Below, in pieces: positions 19,104 to 27,583 of a stretch of 64,000 bases of DNA. The translations under genes and the position numbers were made by a program. Origin of the DNA: Micromonospora sp. C31 (GTDB lineage Bacteria; Actinomycetota; Actinomycetes; Mycobacteriales; Micromonosporaceae); NCBI RefSeq assembly GCF_018070575.1, contig NZ_JAGPXN010000007.1, positions 210,668 through 274,667 of the forward strand, given 5' to 3'. Under the pieces are notes generated by a model that did no database searches, was not told the origin of the DNA, and saw nothing but the letters and a program-made list of their open reading frames with translations. Numbering within the stretch: position 1 is the first letter of the stretch; each line of letters begins with the position of its first letter.

Positions 19104-19949
19104 ATGCTGCGTGTCGCCATCCCCAACAAGGGCACCCTGGCCGAGCCGGCCGCCCAGATGCTGCGCGAGGCGGGCTACCGCCAGCGCACCGACCCGAAGG
19201 ACCTGGTCTGCCGGGACGAGGCCAACGACGTCGAATTCTTCTACCTGCGCCCGAAGGACATCGCCACCTACGTCGGCTCCGGCGACCTGGACCTGGGCAT
19301 CACCGGCCGGGACCTGCTGATCGACTCCGGCGCCCCCGCCGAGGAGGTCGTCGACCTGGCCTTCGGCCGGGCCACCTTCCGCTTCGCCGCCCGCCCCGAC
19401 GACATCGCCTCCGTACGGGAGCTGGGCGGGCACCGCATCGCCACCGCGTACCCGGGGCTGGTCGAGCGGCACCTCGCGGAGCTGGGGGTCAAGGCCGAGG
19501 TGATCCGCCTCGACGGCGCGGTGGAGAACGCCGTACGACTCGGCGTCGCCGACGTGGTCGCCGACGTGGTGGAGACGGGCGCCACGCTGCGCCAGGCGGG
19601 CCTGGTGGTCTTCGGCGAGCCGCTGCTGCGTTCGTCGGCGGTGCTGGTCCGACGCGCCGAGGCCCCGACCCACCCGCAGTGCGCGCAACTGCTGCGCCGG
19701 CTGCACGGGGTGCTGGTCGCCCGCCGTTACGTGATGCTGGCCTACGACGTGCCGGCCGGCCTGCTCGACCGGGCCAGCTCGCTGACGCCGGGCATCGAGT
19801 CGCCGACCGTCTCGCCGCTGCACCGCGAGGGCTGGGTGGCGGTGCAGGCGATGGTGCTCCGCGACGACGTCCACCGGATCATGGACGAGCTGTACGAGCT
19901 GGGCGCCCGCGCGATCCTGGTCACCAACATCCACGCCTGCCGGCTGTGA
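19104..19949 (+). CDS. hisG: ATP phosphoribosyltransferase, long form
   Basis: First and feedback-controlled step of histidine synthesis. The 281-residue length and C-terminal domain (about 210-281), ending in a ferredoxin-like ACT-type regulatory fold, mark the long form. Motifs include IPNKGTLAEPA, the catalytic region SGDLDLGITGRDLL, and DVVADVVETGATLRQAGL, which is the PRPP-binding loop. ATG 19104 is preferred because AAGGAG (19089-19094) lies 9 nt before it. The stop overlaps the next start as GTGA. Confidence 0.94.
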   Translation: MLRVAIPNKGTLAEPAAQMLREAGYRQRTDPKDLVCRDEANDVEFFYLRPKDIATYVGSGDLDLGITGRDLLIDSGAPAEEVVDLAFGRATFRFAARPDDIASVRELGGHRIATAYPGLVERHLAELGVKAEVIRLDGAVENAVRLGVADVVADVVETGATLRQAGLVVFGEPLLRSSAVLVRRAEAPTHPQCAQLLRRLHGVLVARRYVMLAYDVPAGLLDRASSLTPGIESPTVSPLHREGWVAVQAMVLRDDVHRIMDELYELGARAILVTNIHACRL

Positions 19950-20986
19950 GTCGCCCGCCCGTGGCGGCGGGCGCCGCGGTGCCGTCCCCGGTGCCGCGTG
20001 CCCTGCCGCCACGGGTGGCGCTGACCCTGGTCGTCCTGGCCGGCGTCGCCTCGGCGGCCCAGGGCGCGGTCAACGCCGAGCTGGGCGAGCGGGCCGGCGA
20101 CCCGAGCCTGGGCGCGGTGGTCAACAACGTCGGCGGCGCGCTGCTGGTCGGCCTCGGGGTCCTGGCGCTGCCGTCGGCCCGCACCGGCCTCGTCGCGCTG
20201 CGCCGGGCCCGGCTGCCCTGGTGGACCTACCTGGGCGGGCTCGGCGGGGCGGCGATCGTGCTGGCCGGGGCGTACATCGTGCCGGTGCTCGGGGTGGCGG
20301 TCTTCACCATCTCCCAGGTCGCCGGCGGCAGCCTCGGCGGGCTGGCCGTCGACCGGGCCGGACTCGCGCCGGTGGGGCGGCTGGCGCTCACCCGACCGCG
20401 GGTGGCCGGGGCGCTGCTGGGCGTGGCGGCCGTGACGCTGGCCCAGCTCGGCCAGCCCGTCGGCGACCTCGCCCTCGGCCTGGTCCTGCTCACCGTGGCC
20501 GGCGGGCTGGGCGTCGCGCTCCAGTCCGCGCTGAACGCGCGGGTCTCCGCCGCCGGTTCGGCCGCCGCCGGGATGGTGGTCAACTTCGCCACGGCCACGC
20601 CCGTCGTACTGCTGGTCGCGGCGCTGGCCGGGGCCCTCACCGGGCCGGGCCCGACCTGGCCGGGCGACTGGTACCTCTACACGGGCGGCCTGCTCGGCGT
20701 CGTCATCGTGGCCGCCCTGCTGGTCGGGGTCCCGGCGGTCGGCGTGCTGCGCACCGGGCTCGCCCTGGTCGCCGGCCAGCTGGGCGGTGCCCTGCTGCTG
20801 GACGCGCTGCTGCCGGGTGGCCCCGGCCTGCGGCTGCCGGTGCTGGCCGGGGCGCTGCTCACCCTGGCGGCGGCCCTGGTCGCCGGCCGGGGGACCGGCC
20901 GCCGAGGTCCGCGCGACGCCGTGCCGCCGACCGCCACCGGTCCGGGGGCCCCCGCCGCGACCGTCGGATCAGCGACGCCGGGGTAG
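19946..20986 (+). CDS. DMT-superfamily transporter of the YdcZ/DUF606 type
   Basis: A 346-residue integral membrane protein with about ten helices in two similar halves (about 25-160 and 170-315). The first half begins LVVLAGVASAAQGAVNAELG and contains GGLGGAAIVLAGAYIVPVLG. The second contains GGLGVALQSALNARV and TGGLLGVVIVAALLVGVPAVG. Each half matches the DUF606 repeat. The substrate is unknown. GTG 19946 overlaps the hisG stop as GTGA, so it is co-translated with the histidine genes, but a role in histidine metabolism is not shown. The last 45 residues are Pro/Ala/Thr-rich. Confidence 0.75.
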   Translation: MSRPPVAAGAAVPSPVPRALPPRVALTLVVLAGVASAAQGAVNAELGERAGDPSLGAVVNNVGGALLVGLGVLALPSARTGLVALRRARLPWWTYLGGLGGAAIVLAGAYIVPVLGVAVFTISQVAGGSLGGLAVDRAGLAPVGRLALTRPRVAGALLGVAAVTLAQLGQPVGDLALGLVLLTVAGGLGVALQSALNARVSAAGSAAAGMVVNFATATPVVLLVAALAGALTGPGPTWPGDWYLYTGGLLGVVIVAALLVGVPAVGVLRTGLALVAGQLGGALLLDALLPGGPGLRLPVLAGALLTLAAALVAGRGTGRRGPRDAVPPTATGPGAPAATVGSATPG

Positions 20987-21026
20987 GCGCCGACGATCCG
21001 GCGGTACGCGGGAGGGGGCTCGTCGG

Positions 21027-21857
21027 TCAGTTCGTCCGCTCGGAGAGCCCGTGCCGTCGCTCGTACGTCCGGATCGCCGCGTCCCACGCCTCGGTGTACT
21101 CCGACGGCCCCATGCCGAGGTCGCCGTGCCCCCGCACGGCCTCCCGCAGCAGCTGCACCAGGTCCGGCACCGTCCCCCGGCGCTCCTCCACGTACCGGCG
21201 GAAGACCTCCGCGAACTGTTCACCGGTCAGCCGGGCCGCGTGCGCGGTGACCGGATCGTCCTCCAGGCTCTGCAGCACGGCGCACCACCGGCGGGTCAGC
21301 TCGTCGGCCTGCTGGGCCCTGATCTTCTGCAGCTCGTGGTCGCACTCGAGCTTGATCCGCTGCTCCCAGTACGGCCGCAGCCGCTCCCGCACCCGCTCGT
21401 CCGGGCTGACCCGCACCTGCACCCAGAAGTAGGGCTGGGAACCCTCCCGGGGCCAGCGCTGACCGGCCAGCCGGTCGTTGAGCGCCCGCTCCAGGTCGTG
21501 CGAGCGGTGCGGCTCGTACTGGCGGGCCAGATCCACCGCCCGCTCCCGGACGATGCCACCCGCCCAGGCGAGATACCGCTCGGCCCGCAGCCGCAGCGCC
21601 TCGTAGGGCATGTTCTGCGCGGTCCAGTTGTAGACGACGTGCAGCCGGAAGTCGAAGGCGTCGCCCCTGGCCGGGACCAGGATCGGCTGCGGCACGTCGT
21701 GGCGGAACGTCACCGTGTCGGGGACCGGGGGCGCCGGTGGCCCGGCGGGAGGGACCGGTTGGACCGGCGGGAAGAAGGCGTGCCACCAGCGGCGGCGCTC
21801 CGGCTGGGGCGGTACGAACGCTGCCGTGGGGGGTGGCCCGGTGGGGTGAGTCGTCAT
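21027..21857 (-). CDS. Unknown protein, third gene of the cyclase-like/NTPase operon
   Basis: A 276-residue protein with no confident family match. It opens with a Pro-rich segment containing ERRRWWHAFFPP, which might touch a membrane. Next come a strand-like FDFRLHVVYNWT, a helix ending HDLERALNDRLAG, another strand FWVQVRVSPDERV, and a long charged helix (EQRIKLECDHELQKIRAQQ). That order resembles an SPFH/band-7 domain with its coiled coil, but this is weak inference. Its ATG overlaps the stop of the upstream 765-residue protein as ATGA, so it is translated with it. Confidence 0.6.
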   Translation of the reverse strand: MTTHPTGPPPTAAFVPPQPERRRWWHAFFPPVQPVPPAGPPAPPVPDTVTFRHDVPQPILVPARGDAFDFRLHVVYNWTAQNMPYEALRLRAERYLAWAGGIVRERAVDLARQYEPHRSHDLERALNDRLAGQRWPREGSQPYFWVQVRVSPDERVRERLRPYWEQRIKLECDHELQKIRAQQADELTRRWCAVLQSLEDDPVTAHAARLTGEQFAEVFRRYVEERRGTVPDLVQLLREAVRGHGDLGMGPSEYTEAWDAAIRTYERRHGLSERTN

Positions 21858-24151
21858 GACAGGTCCTCGTCGATGAGTGCGTGTACGGCGTCGAGCAGGT
21901 CGTTGCGCGGCATGATGGGCCGCCAGACGTGGCGGACCTGGTGGTCGAGGCGGTGCCGCAGCGGCGGCCGACCGGCGATCACGTGCCGGAGCAGGGCCAC
22001 GCAGTGGGCGGCGACCTCGGGATTGCCGTCCGCCCGGTTCAGCCAGAAGCCGAGCGTCCGCCACGAGCGGTAGGCCGTCTGCGGCATGCCCAGCGCCACG
22101 GCCCAGAGCGCGGCCACGTCGCCCGGGCTGACGATCCGCCGCCGGACGAGGTCCAGCAGCTCCGGCCAGTGCTCCCTGGGCGGCTCGGCCCAGCGGTCGG
22201 CGAGGACACGCAGCGTCCGCGCCGCGTGCAGCCGCACCTCCGGGTCGTCGGACGTCCAGTCGACCAGCTCCGGCACGAGCGTGGCCGCGTGGCCGTCCCG
22301 GTAGACCTCGACCAGGCCCCGGACCACGGAGTTGTTCCGCCGCTGCATGCGGGCCTGCGCCACCAGGCGCAACTGCACGAGGGCGGCGTCGGGCCAGAGG
22401 CGGGCCAGTCCGAGGCCGTACGCCCGCGCAACGGTGTCCCGCAGGTGCGCCGCCGGCCCGGCGGCCCACTGGTCGAGTTCGGTCCGTACGCGCTGGCGCA
22501 GGCCGGGTTGCATCGCCATGGCGACCAGCACGATGGCGGCGGCCTGCCGGACGCCCGCCCGCCGTTCCCGGGCCAGGTCGCCGACCGTCTCCAGGGCTGC
22601 CCGCACGTCCCGCCCGGCCGACCAGCCGATGGCGCCCGCAGCGGCCTGCCGGATCCCCGGCACGTCGGAGCGGACCAGGTCCGCCAGCCAGCCGAGCAGC
22701 TGCCCGGGCAGCCACCAGTCCGTCCAGGCGACCTCAAGCAACGTCGAACGGAGCTGCTCGCTGCCGGCGCCGAACTCGATCCGCCGGCCCCCCGCAGCGC
22801 GTTCGTCGCCGACCACGACGACGGCCTGGCGCAGCGTCGACCCGAGGAGCGTGTCCAGTTCGGGGCCGCGCAGCCGGGGTCCGACGGAGGCGGTCCCGGT
22901 CGGGTCGGTCCCGGCCAACCGTCGGGCCGCCTGATCGATCTCCGCCACCGGCTGCCCGGCCAGGACGGCACAGGTGAGCCGGAAGGCGCGGGCCCGGTCG
23001 GCCGCCCAGGCGTCGACCCCGTCCGGGCCGTCGGGTCGGCCGGCGTCGAGGATCTGCGCCGCGCGCTCCCGTAGCTGGCGGGGGAGTAGCTGCTCCAACC
23101 GCTCGGTCAGGGCGGGGCCGTGCGGAACCGTCCGGGCGATCAGCTCCACGACGGGCACCACCTCGCCCGGACGGGGCTCGCCGGCGAGGTAGGCCGAGAG
23201 CAGCGGATGGGTGACGCACTCGTCGTCGACGTACCGCTCCACGCAGGTGCCGTCGCATCCGTCCGGGCACCAGCCGACGCACAGCCCGGCCAACTGCTGG
23301 CGCAGCCGCGCCCGGAACACCTCCACCGCTGGCGGCACCCGATGCTCCACGACGTGCCCGGCGAGGTCCTGACCGCGCCGGGAGAAGTCCCCGACCAGGA
23401 TCAGCGTCATGCCGGTTGCCTCGGCCCGTGCCGCGAGCGCCACGAGGGTGAACCCGTCGACGGCGTTCGCCGCGGTGTCCGCGAGCCGGAGCACGTACCC
23501 GCGTCCGGCGGGCAACCGTTCGCTCGACCCGAGCAGGTCGGCGGGCTGTTCCGCGCCGAGGACACAGGCGCGGTCGTGCCCGTGCCTGCGGGCGGTGGCG
23601 AGGACGGCGGAGGTGAACCGGCCGCTGGCGGACGGGCCGGACAGGCACACCAGGTGGCGGCGCTTGAGGTGGCGGTCGAGTTGCTGGTCGCTGGACGTCG
23701 GCGCGTACCCCTGCGCCAGTTCCCCGACGTCGTTCCCGCTCAGGCTCTCGTACCAGATCCGCCCCGTGCCGTCGGCTCCCGCGGTGGTCACGTTGACGGT
23801 GCCGATCGCGACGGCGCCGTGCCCGGTGGCGTTCTGGCCCCGTACCCGTACGTCGCCCAAGCCGATCGTGGCGCCGCCGAGCAGGTCGGCCAGTCCGCGG
23901 ATGACGTCCGCCGAGTCGAGCGGCTCCTCCGGCTCGTCCGCCTCGCAGCCCTCCGCCGACCCGGTCCCCGCCGGGTCCGCCGGGTCCGCCGGGTCCGCCG
24001 GGTCCGTCCGCCCGTCCGGCGGGTCCTGGTCCGGGCCTGCCGCCGGGCCTTCCGTGGGACGGTCGTACCCGTCGTCACCGGGGGCGTCCCGGGGCCCGTC
24101 CGGGTCGTCGTCGCCGACGACGGGCGGGTACGGGAAGTGAGGTGCGGTCAC
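21854..24151 (-). CDS. P-loop NTPase-like protein with HEAT-like repeats and N-terminal Gly-rich motif
   Basis: A 765-residue multidomain protein. Residues 1-80 are acidic and disordered, with a DPA tandem repeat at 50-61. Residues 93-122 hold GDVRVRGQNATGHGAVAIG, nearly identical to the end of the next gene upstream. GPSASGRFT (172-180) is a Walker A-like loop with Arg in place of Lys, followed by a Walker B-like LILVGD (250-255). Four cysteines spaced every fourth residue lie at 291, 295, 299 and 303. The C-terminal half has alpha-helical repeats such as VPGIRQAAAGAIGWSAG and DPEVRLHAARTLRVLADRW. The layout suggests a STAND/NLR-like sensor. GTG 24151 overlaps the upstream stop as GTGA. Confidence 0.65.
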   Translation of the reverse strand: MTAPHFPYPPVVGDDDPDGPRDAPGDDGYDRPTEGPAAGPDQDPPDGRTDPADPADPADPAGTGSAEGCEADEPEEPLDSADVIRGLADLLGGATIGLGDVRVRGQNATGHGAVAIGTVNVTTAGADGTGRIWYESLSGNDVGELAQGYAPTSSDQQLDRHLKRRHLVCLSGPSASGRFTSAVLATARRHGHDRACVLGAEQPADLLGSSERLPAGRGYVLRLADTAANAVDGFTLVALAARAEATGMTLILVGDFSRRGQDLAGHVVEHRVPPAVEVFRARLRQQLAGLCVGWCPDGCDGTCVERYVDDECVTHPLLSAYLAGEPRPGEVVPVVELIARTVPHGPALTERLEQLLPRQLRERAAQILDAGRPDGPDGVDAWAADRARAFRLTCAVLAGQPVAEIDQAARRLAGTDPTGTASVGPRLRGPELDTLLGSTLRQAVVVVGDERAAGGRRIEFGAGSEQLRSTLLEVAWTDWWLPGQLLGWLADLVRSDVPGIRQAAAGAIGWSAGRDVRAALETVGDLARERRAGVRQAAAIVLVAMAMQPGLRQRVRTELDQWAAGPAAHLRDTVARAYGLGLARLWPDAALVQLRLVAQARMQRRNNSVVRGLVEVYRDGHAATLVPELVDWTSDDPEVRLHAARTLRVLADRWAEPPREHWPELLDLVRRRIVSPGDVAALWAVALGMPQTAYRSWRTLGFWLNRADGNPEVAAHCVALLRHVIAGRPPLRHRLDHQVRHVWRPIMPRNDLLDAVHALIDEDLS

Positions 24152-24993
24152 CGTGCCCGGCCCTCCCGTCCGCCACCGAAGGTCAGGTCCCGCCCGACGG
24201 AACCGATCGCCGTGGCGCCGTGCCCGATCGCGTTCTGGCCGTCGACCCGGATGTCACCCGTGCGGATGTCGCCCGCGCCCGGCGGCGTCCGGGTCGCCGG
24301 GGACTCCGGCGGCTCCCCACCCGGGGCCCCGCCTCCCGAAGCGGGCGGCGTCGTGGAGACGGGTGCCGGGGAAGGCGTACCGGCGTCCTCCGCCGCCGGC
24401 AGGGCGGACATGTCCTCGTCCACGACGCAGAACCAGGCGTCCTCCCGGAACCCCTTGTCCGGGTGGGTCACCTCGACCCGCCGGAACCGCTCGGGGCGCA
24501 TCTCCTCCGGGTACTCGGTGACGACGTCGCGGTAGATCTCGGCCGACACGACCAGCGCTACCCCGGCGTCGGGGAAGGCCGCCAGGGCCCGCTTCACGGG
24601 TGCCGCCTCGCACAGCCGGCAGACGAGGACGACGGCGTTGCCGGGGAAGCCGTTGGCCCCGTCGAGGTGGACGAGTCCCTGGTGGACGGCGACCCGCAGG
24701 CGGATCCGGGCGGCCGGCACCCGGCTGCTGTTGTAGCTGCGCAGCCGCCTGTTCAGCTCCGGTACGAAGCGGCCGATGACGCGGGACTCGGCCACGTCGC
24801 GGGGGAGGATCGCCAGCTCGCCGTCGCCGGCCTGCTGCGTCGTCCAGGCGACCCGGTCCAGGCCGACGTCGCCGGCCGCCTCGTGCAGCAGTTCCCGGAA
24901 GTGCTTCTGCGCCTCGTACTGCTGGAGGTTGGTGCGCCGGCTGTACCGCTCCATGTCCACGGAGATCAACAGTCGTCGCTCGGGATGTCGCAT
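24148..24993 (-). CDS. Class III nucleotidyl-cyclase-like protein with C-terminal Gly-rich motif
   Basis: A 281-residue protein. Residues 5-195 look like a class III cyclase fold: LISVDMERYS (Asp13), QQAGDGELAIL (Asp57), and HQGLVH...GNAVVLVCRL. The two aspartates correspond to the metal ligands of adenylate cyclases. A Pro/Gly/Ser-rich linker (195-242) leads to GDIRVDGQNAIGHGATAIG (246-264), nearly the same motif as in the next protein. ATG 24993 is chosen over upstream starts because GAAGGGCGG precedes it. Catalysis and product are unproven. First gene of a three-gene operon with overlapping ends. Confidence 0.6.
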   Translation of the reverse strand: MRHPERRLLISVDMERYSRRTNLQQYEAQKHFRELLHEAAGDVGLDRVAWTTQQAGDGELAILPRDVAESRVIGRFVPELNRRLRSYNSSRVPAARIRLRVAVHQGLVHLDGANGFPGNAVVLVCRLCEAAPVKRALAAFPDAGVALVVSAEIYRDVVTEYPEEMRPERFRRVEVTHPDKGFREDAWFCVVDEDMSALPAAEDAGTPSPAPVSTTPPASGGGAPGGEPPESPATRTPPGAGDIRTGDIRVDGQNAIGHGATAIGSVGRDLTFGGGREGRAR

Positions 24994-25169
24994 CGTCGTG
25001 CCGCCCTTCGTCGCCCGACCCGCCCCACAGGCGGGCACCGCAGGGGACATCGAACCGGGGCGGGCCCGGCGGAACCCCGTAGAAGTACGGCATCGCCCGG
25101 AACTGTCGGTGGGGCGTCATCCCGTCCTGTTCGGGGGTCCGGCACGCGGTGGGCCGGTGTCCTGGTCGT

Positions 25170-26060
25170 ATGAGGATCGGGCTGATGGAGCTGCTGCTCG
25201 CGGTCGGCTGGCCGCCGGGCGTCCTGCTGGCGTGGGTGATCGTCCAGCTCGCCGTCGCCGCCGCCCTGCGCCTGCGGGCGTCGCGCTACGCGCAGGGCCG
25301 GCTACGCTTCGACGGCTGTCGCTGGCCGAGGAGGATGAGAGCGCTGATGCGACGACCAGCCGAACTGTCCGACGTCACCTGGCCGTACGGCACGTTCCTG
25401 CAACGGCTCGGCCCCCCGGTTCGTGCCGCCCTGCTGGAGCTGGGGGTGCGCCGGCGGGTCCCGCCCGGACAGATCGTCATCCACGAGGGCGTACGGGAGT
25501 CGCACCTGGTGCTGCTCGAGGAGGGGCTGACGAAGGTCACCGCGACCCTTCCGGACGGGCGGGCCGCACTGCTGGCCCTGCGCGTCGGCGGCGACCTCGT
25601 CGGCGAGATGTCGGCGCTCAACGACCGGCCACGCTCGGCGAGCGTCACCACCTGCGGGCCGGCGACGTACCGGGTCATCCAGCCCGACCGGTTCAAGATG
25701 TTCCTCAAGGAGCACCCGGACGCCGCGCTGGAGTTGGCGGCGATGGTGTCGGACCGGCTGCGCTGGTCCAACCGGCGGCGCATCGACTTCACCTCCTATC
25801 CGGTGAAGATCAGGGTCGCCCGGGTCGTCGCCGAGCTCTGCCGCACCCACGGCCGCCAGGTTCGCGACGGCGTCGTCATCGACGTGCGGCTCACGCAGCC
25901 CGAACTCGCCAGCATCTGCGGCGCCGCCGAGACCTCGATCCAGAAGGTCCTGCGTGAGCTGCGTACGGAGGGCCTGGTCGACACGGACTACCGCCGGATC
26001 ACGGTCCGCGACCTGCCCCGCCTGCGACGGATGGGCGAGCTGGCGGCCGAGGAGGGGTGA
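25170..26060 (+). CDS. Crp/Fnr-family regulator with possible N-terminal membrane segment
   Basis: Residues from about 75 form a cyclic-nucleotide-binding domain, with GGDLVGEMSAL and RPRSAS, the phosphate-binding GE...RSA pattern of CRP. A winged HTH follows with LTQPELASICGAAETSIQKVLREL. The first 45 codons from ATG 25170 have almost pure G/C third positions, so they look coding. They encode a hydrophobic stretch ELLLAVGWPPGVLLAWVIVQ. Alternative starts are GTG 25149, ATG 25185 and ATG 25347; the last would drop the hydrophobic part. Divergent to the cyclase-like operon, so it may control it and sense its product. Confidence 0.75.
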   Translation: MRIGLMELLLAVGWPPGVLLAWVIVQLAVAAALRLRASRYAQGRLRFDGCRWPRRMRALMRRPAELSDVTWPYGTFLQRLGPPVRAALLELGVRRRVPPGQIVIHEGVRESHLVLLEEGLTKVTATLPDGRAALLALRVGGDLVGEMSALNDRPRSASVTTCGPATYRVIQPDRFKMFLKEHPDAALELAAMVSDRLRWSNRRRIDFTSYPVKIRVARVVAELCRTHGRQVRDGVVIDVRLTQPELASICGAAETSIQKVLRELRTEGLVDTDYRRITVRDLPRLRRMGELAAEEG

Positions 26061-26120
26061 GGGGCTGCGCCGGGCGGGGCCGCAACGCGTGGCGGCGCGG
26101 GAGCGGCCGGCCGCGGGTGG

Positions 26121-26132
26121 CAGACTGGTGGG
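26121..26132 (+). promoter_or_regulatory. -10-like element giving a leaderless transcript
   Basis: CAGACT (26121-26126) stands 6 nt before GTG 26133, matching the leaderless layout seen at rpe. There is no ribosome-binding site. Confidence 0.35.
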
Positions 26133-26606
26133 GTGAGCGAAACCGAGTCCGTCCACCTCCGCCCGCACCGCGTCCGGCTGGTCTGCTGGGGCTGCGCGGC
26201 CGTGCTGTTCGTGGTGTTCGCCCTGGTGGCCACCACGCTGAGCGGCGCGACCGGCAACGGCTACGGCAGCTTCCAGCGGGGTGACCAGGTCGCGATGGTG
26301 GGGCTCGGCGTGATGGGTGCGCTCGCCTTCCTGATCTTCACCCGCCCCCGGGTCGACGCGAACGCGCGGGGGGTGCGCGTACGCAACGTCGTCGGCTCGT
26401 ACGAGCTGCCGTGGGAGGTCGTGCGGGGGGTCCGCTTCGACCGGGGCGCACCCTGGGCCAGCCTGGAGCTGCACGACGACGACCTGCTGCCTGTGATCGC
26501 CCTCCAGGCCGCCGACAAGGAGCGGGCCGTCGAGGGGGTCCGCGCCCTGCGCCGGTTGCACCAGGCGCACCAGGCGCGGCTGGCCGAGGGCGCCACCGGC
26601 CGCTGA
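26133..26606 (+). CDS. Membrane protein with bacterial PH-like domain
   Basis: A 157-residue protein. Two hydrophobic helices (about 14-36 and 52-70) are followed by a cytosolic domain with RVDANARGVRVRNVVGSYELPWEVVRGVRFDRGAPWASLEL. That is the pattern of the bacterial PH domain family found in many small actinobacterial membrane proteins. Function is unknown in the family. It lies just before the infC leader. Confidence 0.75.
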   Translation: MSETESVHLRPHRVRLVCWGCAAVLFVVFALVATTLSGATGNGYGSFQRGDQVAMVGLGVMGALAFLIFTRPRVDANARGVRVRNVVGSYELPWEVVRGVRFDRGAPWASLELHDDDLLPVIALQAADKERAVEGVRALRRLHQAHQARLAEGATGR

Positions 26607-26643
26607 CCGGGTGCCCGGGTGGGCCCCCGCCCGGGCGGGGGTG

Positions 26644-26922
26644 TAGTGTGGGCGAGTCGACCAGGCTGTCCCCGCGTGCGCGCAGTCGCGCCACGCACAC
26701 AGCCTTGAAAGAGGAGCGCCTGCTCCCACCCGAGTCGCCGCCACGGTGGCCGGGTCCGGTCACCGGTTCCGGGCACGTCCCGGCACCGGATGCGCGATCA
26801 TGTGATCGTGCCGACCGGTCGAGCGGGCCCTGGCATGCGCCGGGGCCTTCTGCTTTCCAGGTCGGCTCCCACCCGGGAGCCGCGGGGTCGGCCACGCAGA
26901 GATCTTGACTCGAGGAGGCCCC
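26644..26922 (+). promoter_or_regulatory. infC leader with candidate promoter and attenuator hairpins
   Basis: A 316-bp gap without a gene. TAGTGT (26644-26649) is a possible -10. A stem GCGTGCGCG with CGCG-C-CACGC spans 26674-26696. GGCCCTGGC (26826-26834) pairs with GCCGGGGCC (26839-26847) and is followed by TTCTGCTTTCC, which looks like an intrinsic terminator before infC. A further perfect 7-bp hairpin GGCTCCC/GGGAGCC is at 26864-26881. Leaders with an attenuator before infC-rpmI-rplT are known in several bacteria, where L20 or IF3 controls the operon. The mechanism here is inference. Confidence 0.6.
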
Positions 26923-27564
26923 ATCAGCGTCGAACCACGCGTGAACGAGCAGATCCGGGCACGTGAGGTCCGACTGGTCGGCCCCGAGGGTGAGCAGGTG
27001 GGCATCGTCCCGCTGGAGCGCGCCCTTCAGCTGGCCGCGGACGTCGACCTGGACCTGGTCGAGGTTGCGCCGATGGCGCGCCCGCCGGTGTGCAAGCTCA
27101 TGGACTTCGGCAAGTTCAAGTACGAGAGCGCACTCAAGGCGCGCGAAGCGCGGCGTAACCAGCAGCAGACCGTCATCAAGGAGATGAAGCTCCGGCCGAA
27201 GATCGACCCGCACGACTACGAGACCAAGAAGGGTCACGTGGTGCGGTTCCTGAAGGCCGGCGACAAGGTCAAGGTGACGATCATGTTCCGCGGTCGCGAG
27301 CAGAGCCGCCCGGAGCTGGGTTACCGGCTCCTGCGCCGGCTCGAGTCGGAGATCTCGGAGCTGGGATACGTCGAGGCCGCTCCCAAGCAGGACGGTCGAA
27401 ACATGATCATGGTGCTCGCGCCGCACCGCGCCACCAAGGCCGCCGCGGTCGCCGCCACGGCCACCCGGGGCGGGCCACGGGAGCGCGACGCCGAGGGCGC
27501 CCCGGCCGGCGATCCCGCAGCGGCCGGTGACACCGGCACAGTCGCCGACAACAGCGGCGAGTAA
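26923..27564 (+). CDS. infC: Translation initiation factor IF-3 (non-canonical ATC start)
   Basis: IF3 binds the 30S subunit and checks start-codon pairing. [36 protein letters not shown] and [18 protein letters not shown] are family signatures. The strong GAGGAGG site (26912-26918) is followed after 4 nt by ATC 26923, reading (M)[10 protein letters not shown]. No ATG or GTG fits better: the TTG at 26905 lies upstream of the ribosome-binding site. Rare start codons are typical of infC, because IF3 represses its own translation through them. It has 213 residues, with a disordered acidic tail after about 170. Confidence 0.93.
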   Translation: MSVEPRVNEQIRAREVRLVGPEGEQVGIVPLERALQLAADVDLDLVEVAPMARPPVCKLMDFGKFKYESALKAREARRNQQQTVIKEMKLRPKIDPHDYETKKGHVVRFLKAGDKVKVTIMFRGREQSRPELGYRLLRRLESEISELGYVEAAPKQDGRNMIMVLAPHRATKAAAVAATATRGGPRERDAEGAPAGDPAAAGDTGTVADNSGE

Positions 27565-27583
27565 CAGGGGAGAGACGTTCCAC

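Noticed and set aside
24994..25050. Longer start (25050) for the cyclase-like gene
   Set aside because: The extra 19 residues lie before a good ribosome-binding site and show no conserved feature; ATG 24993 fits better.
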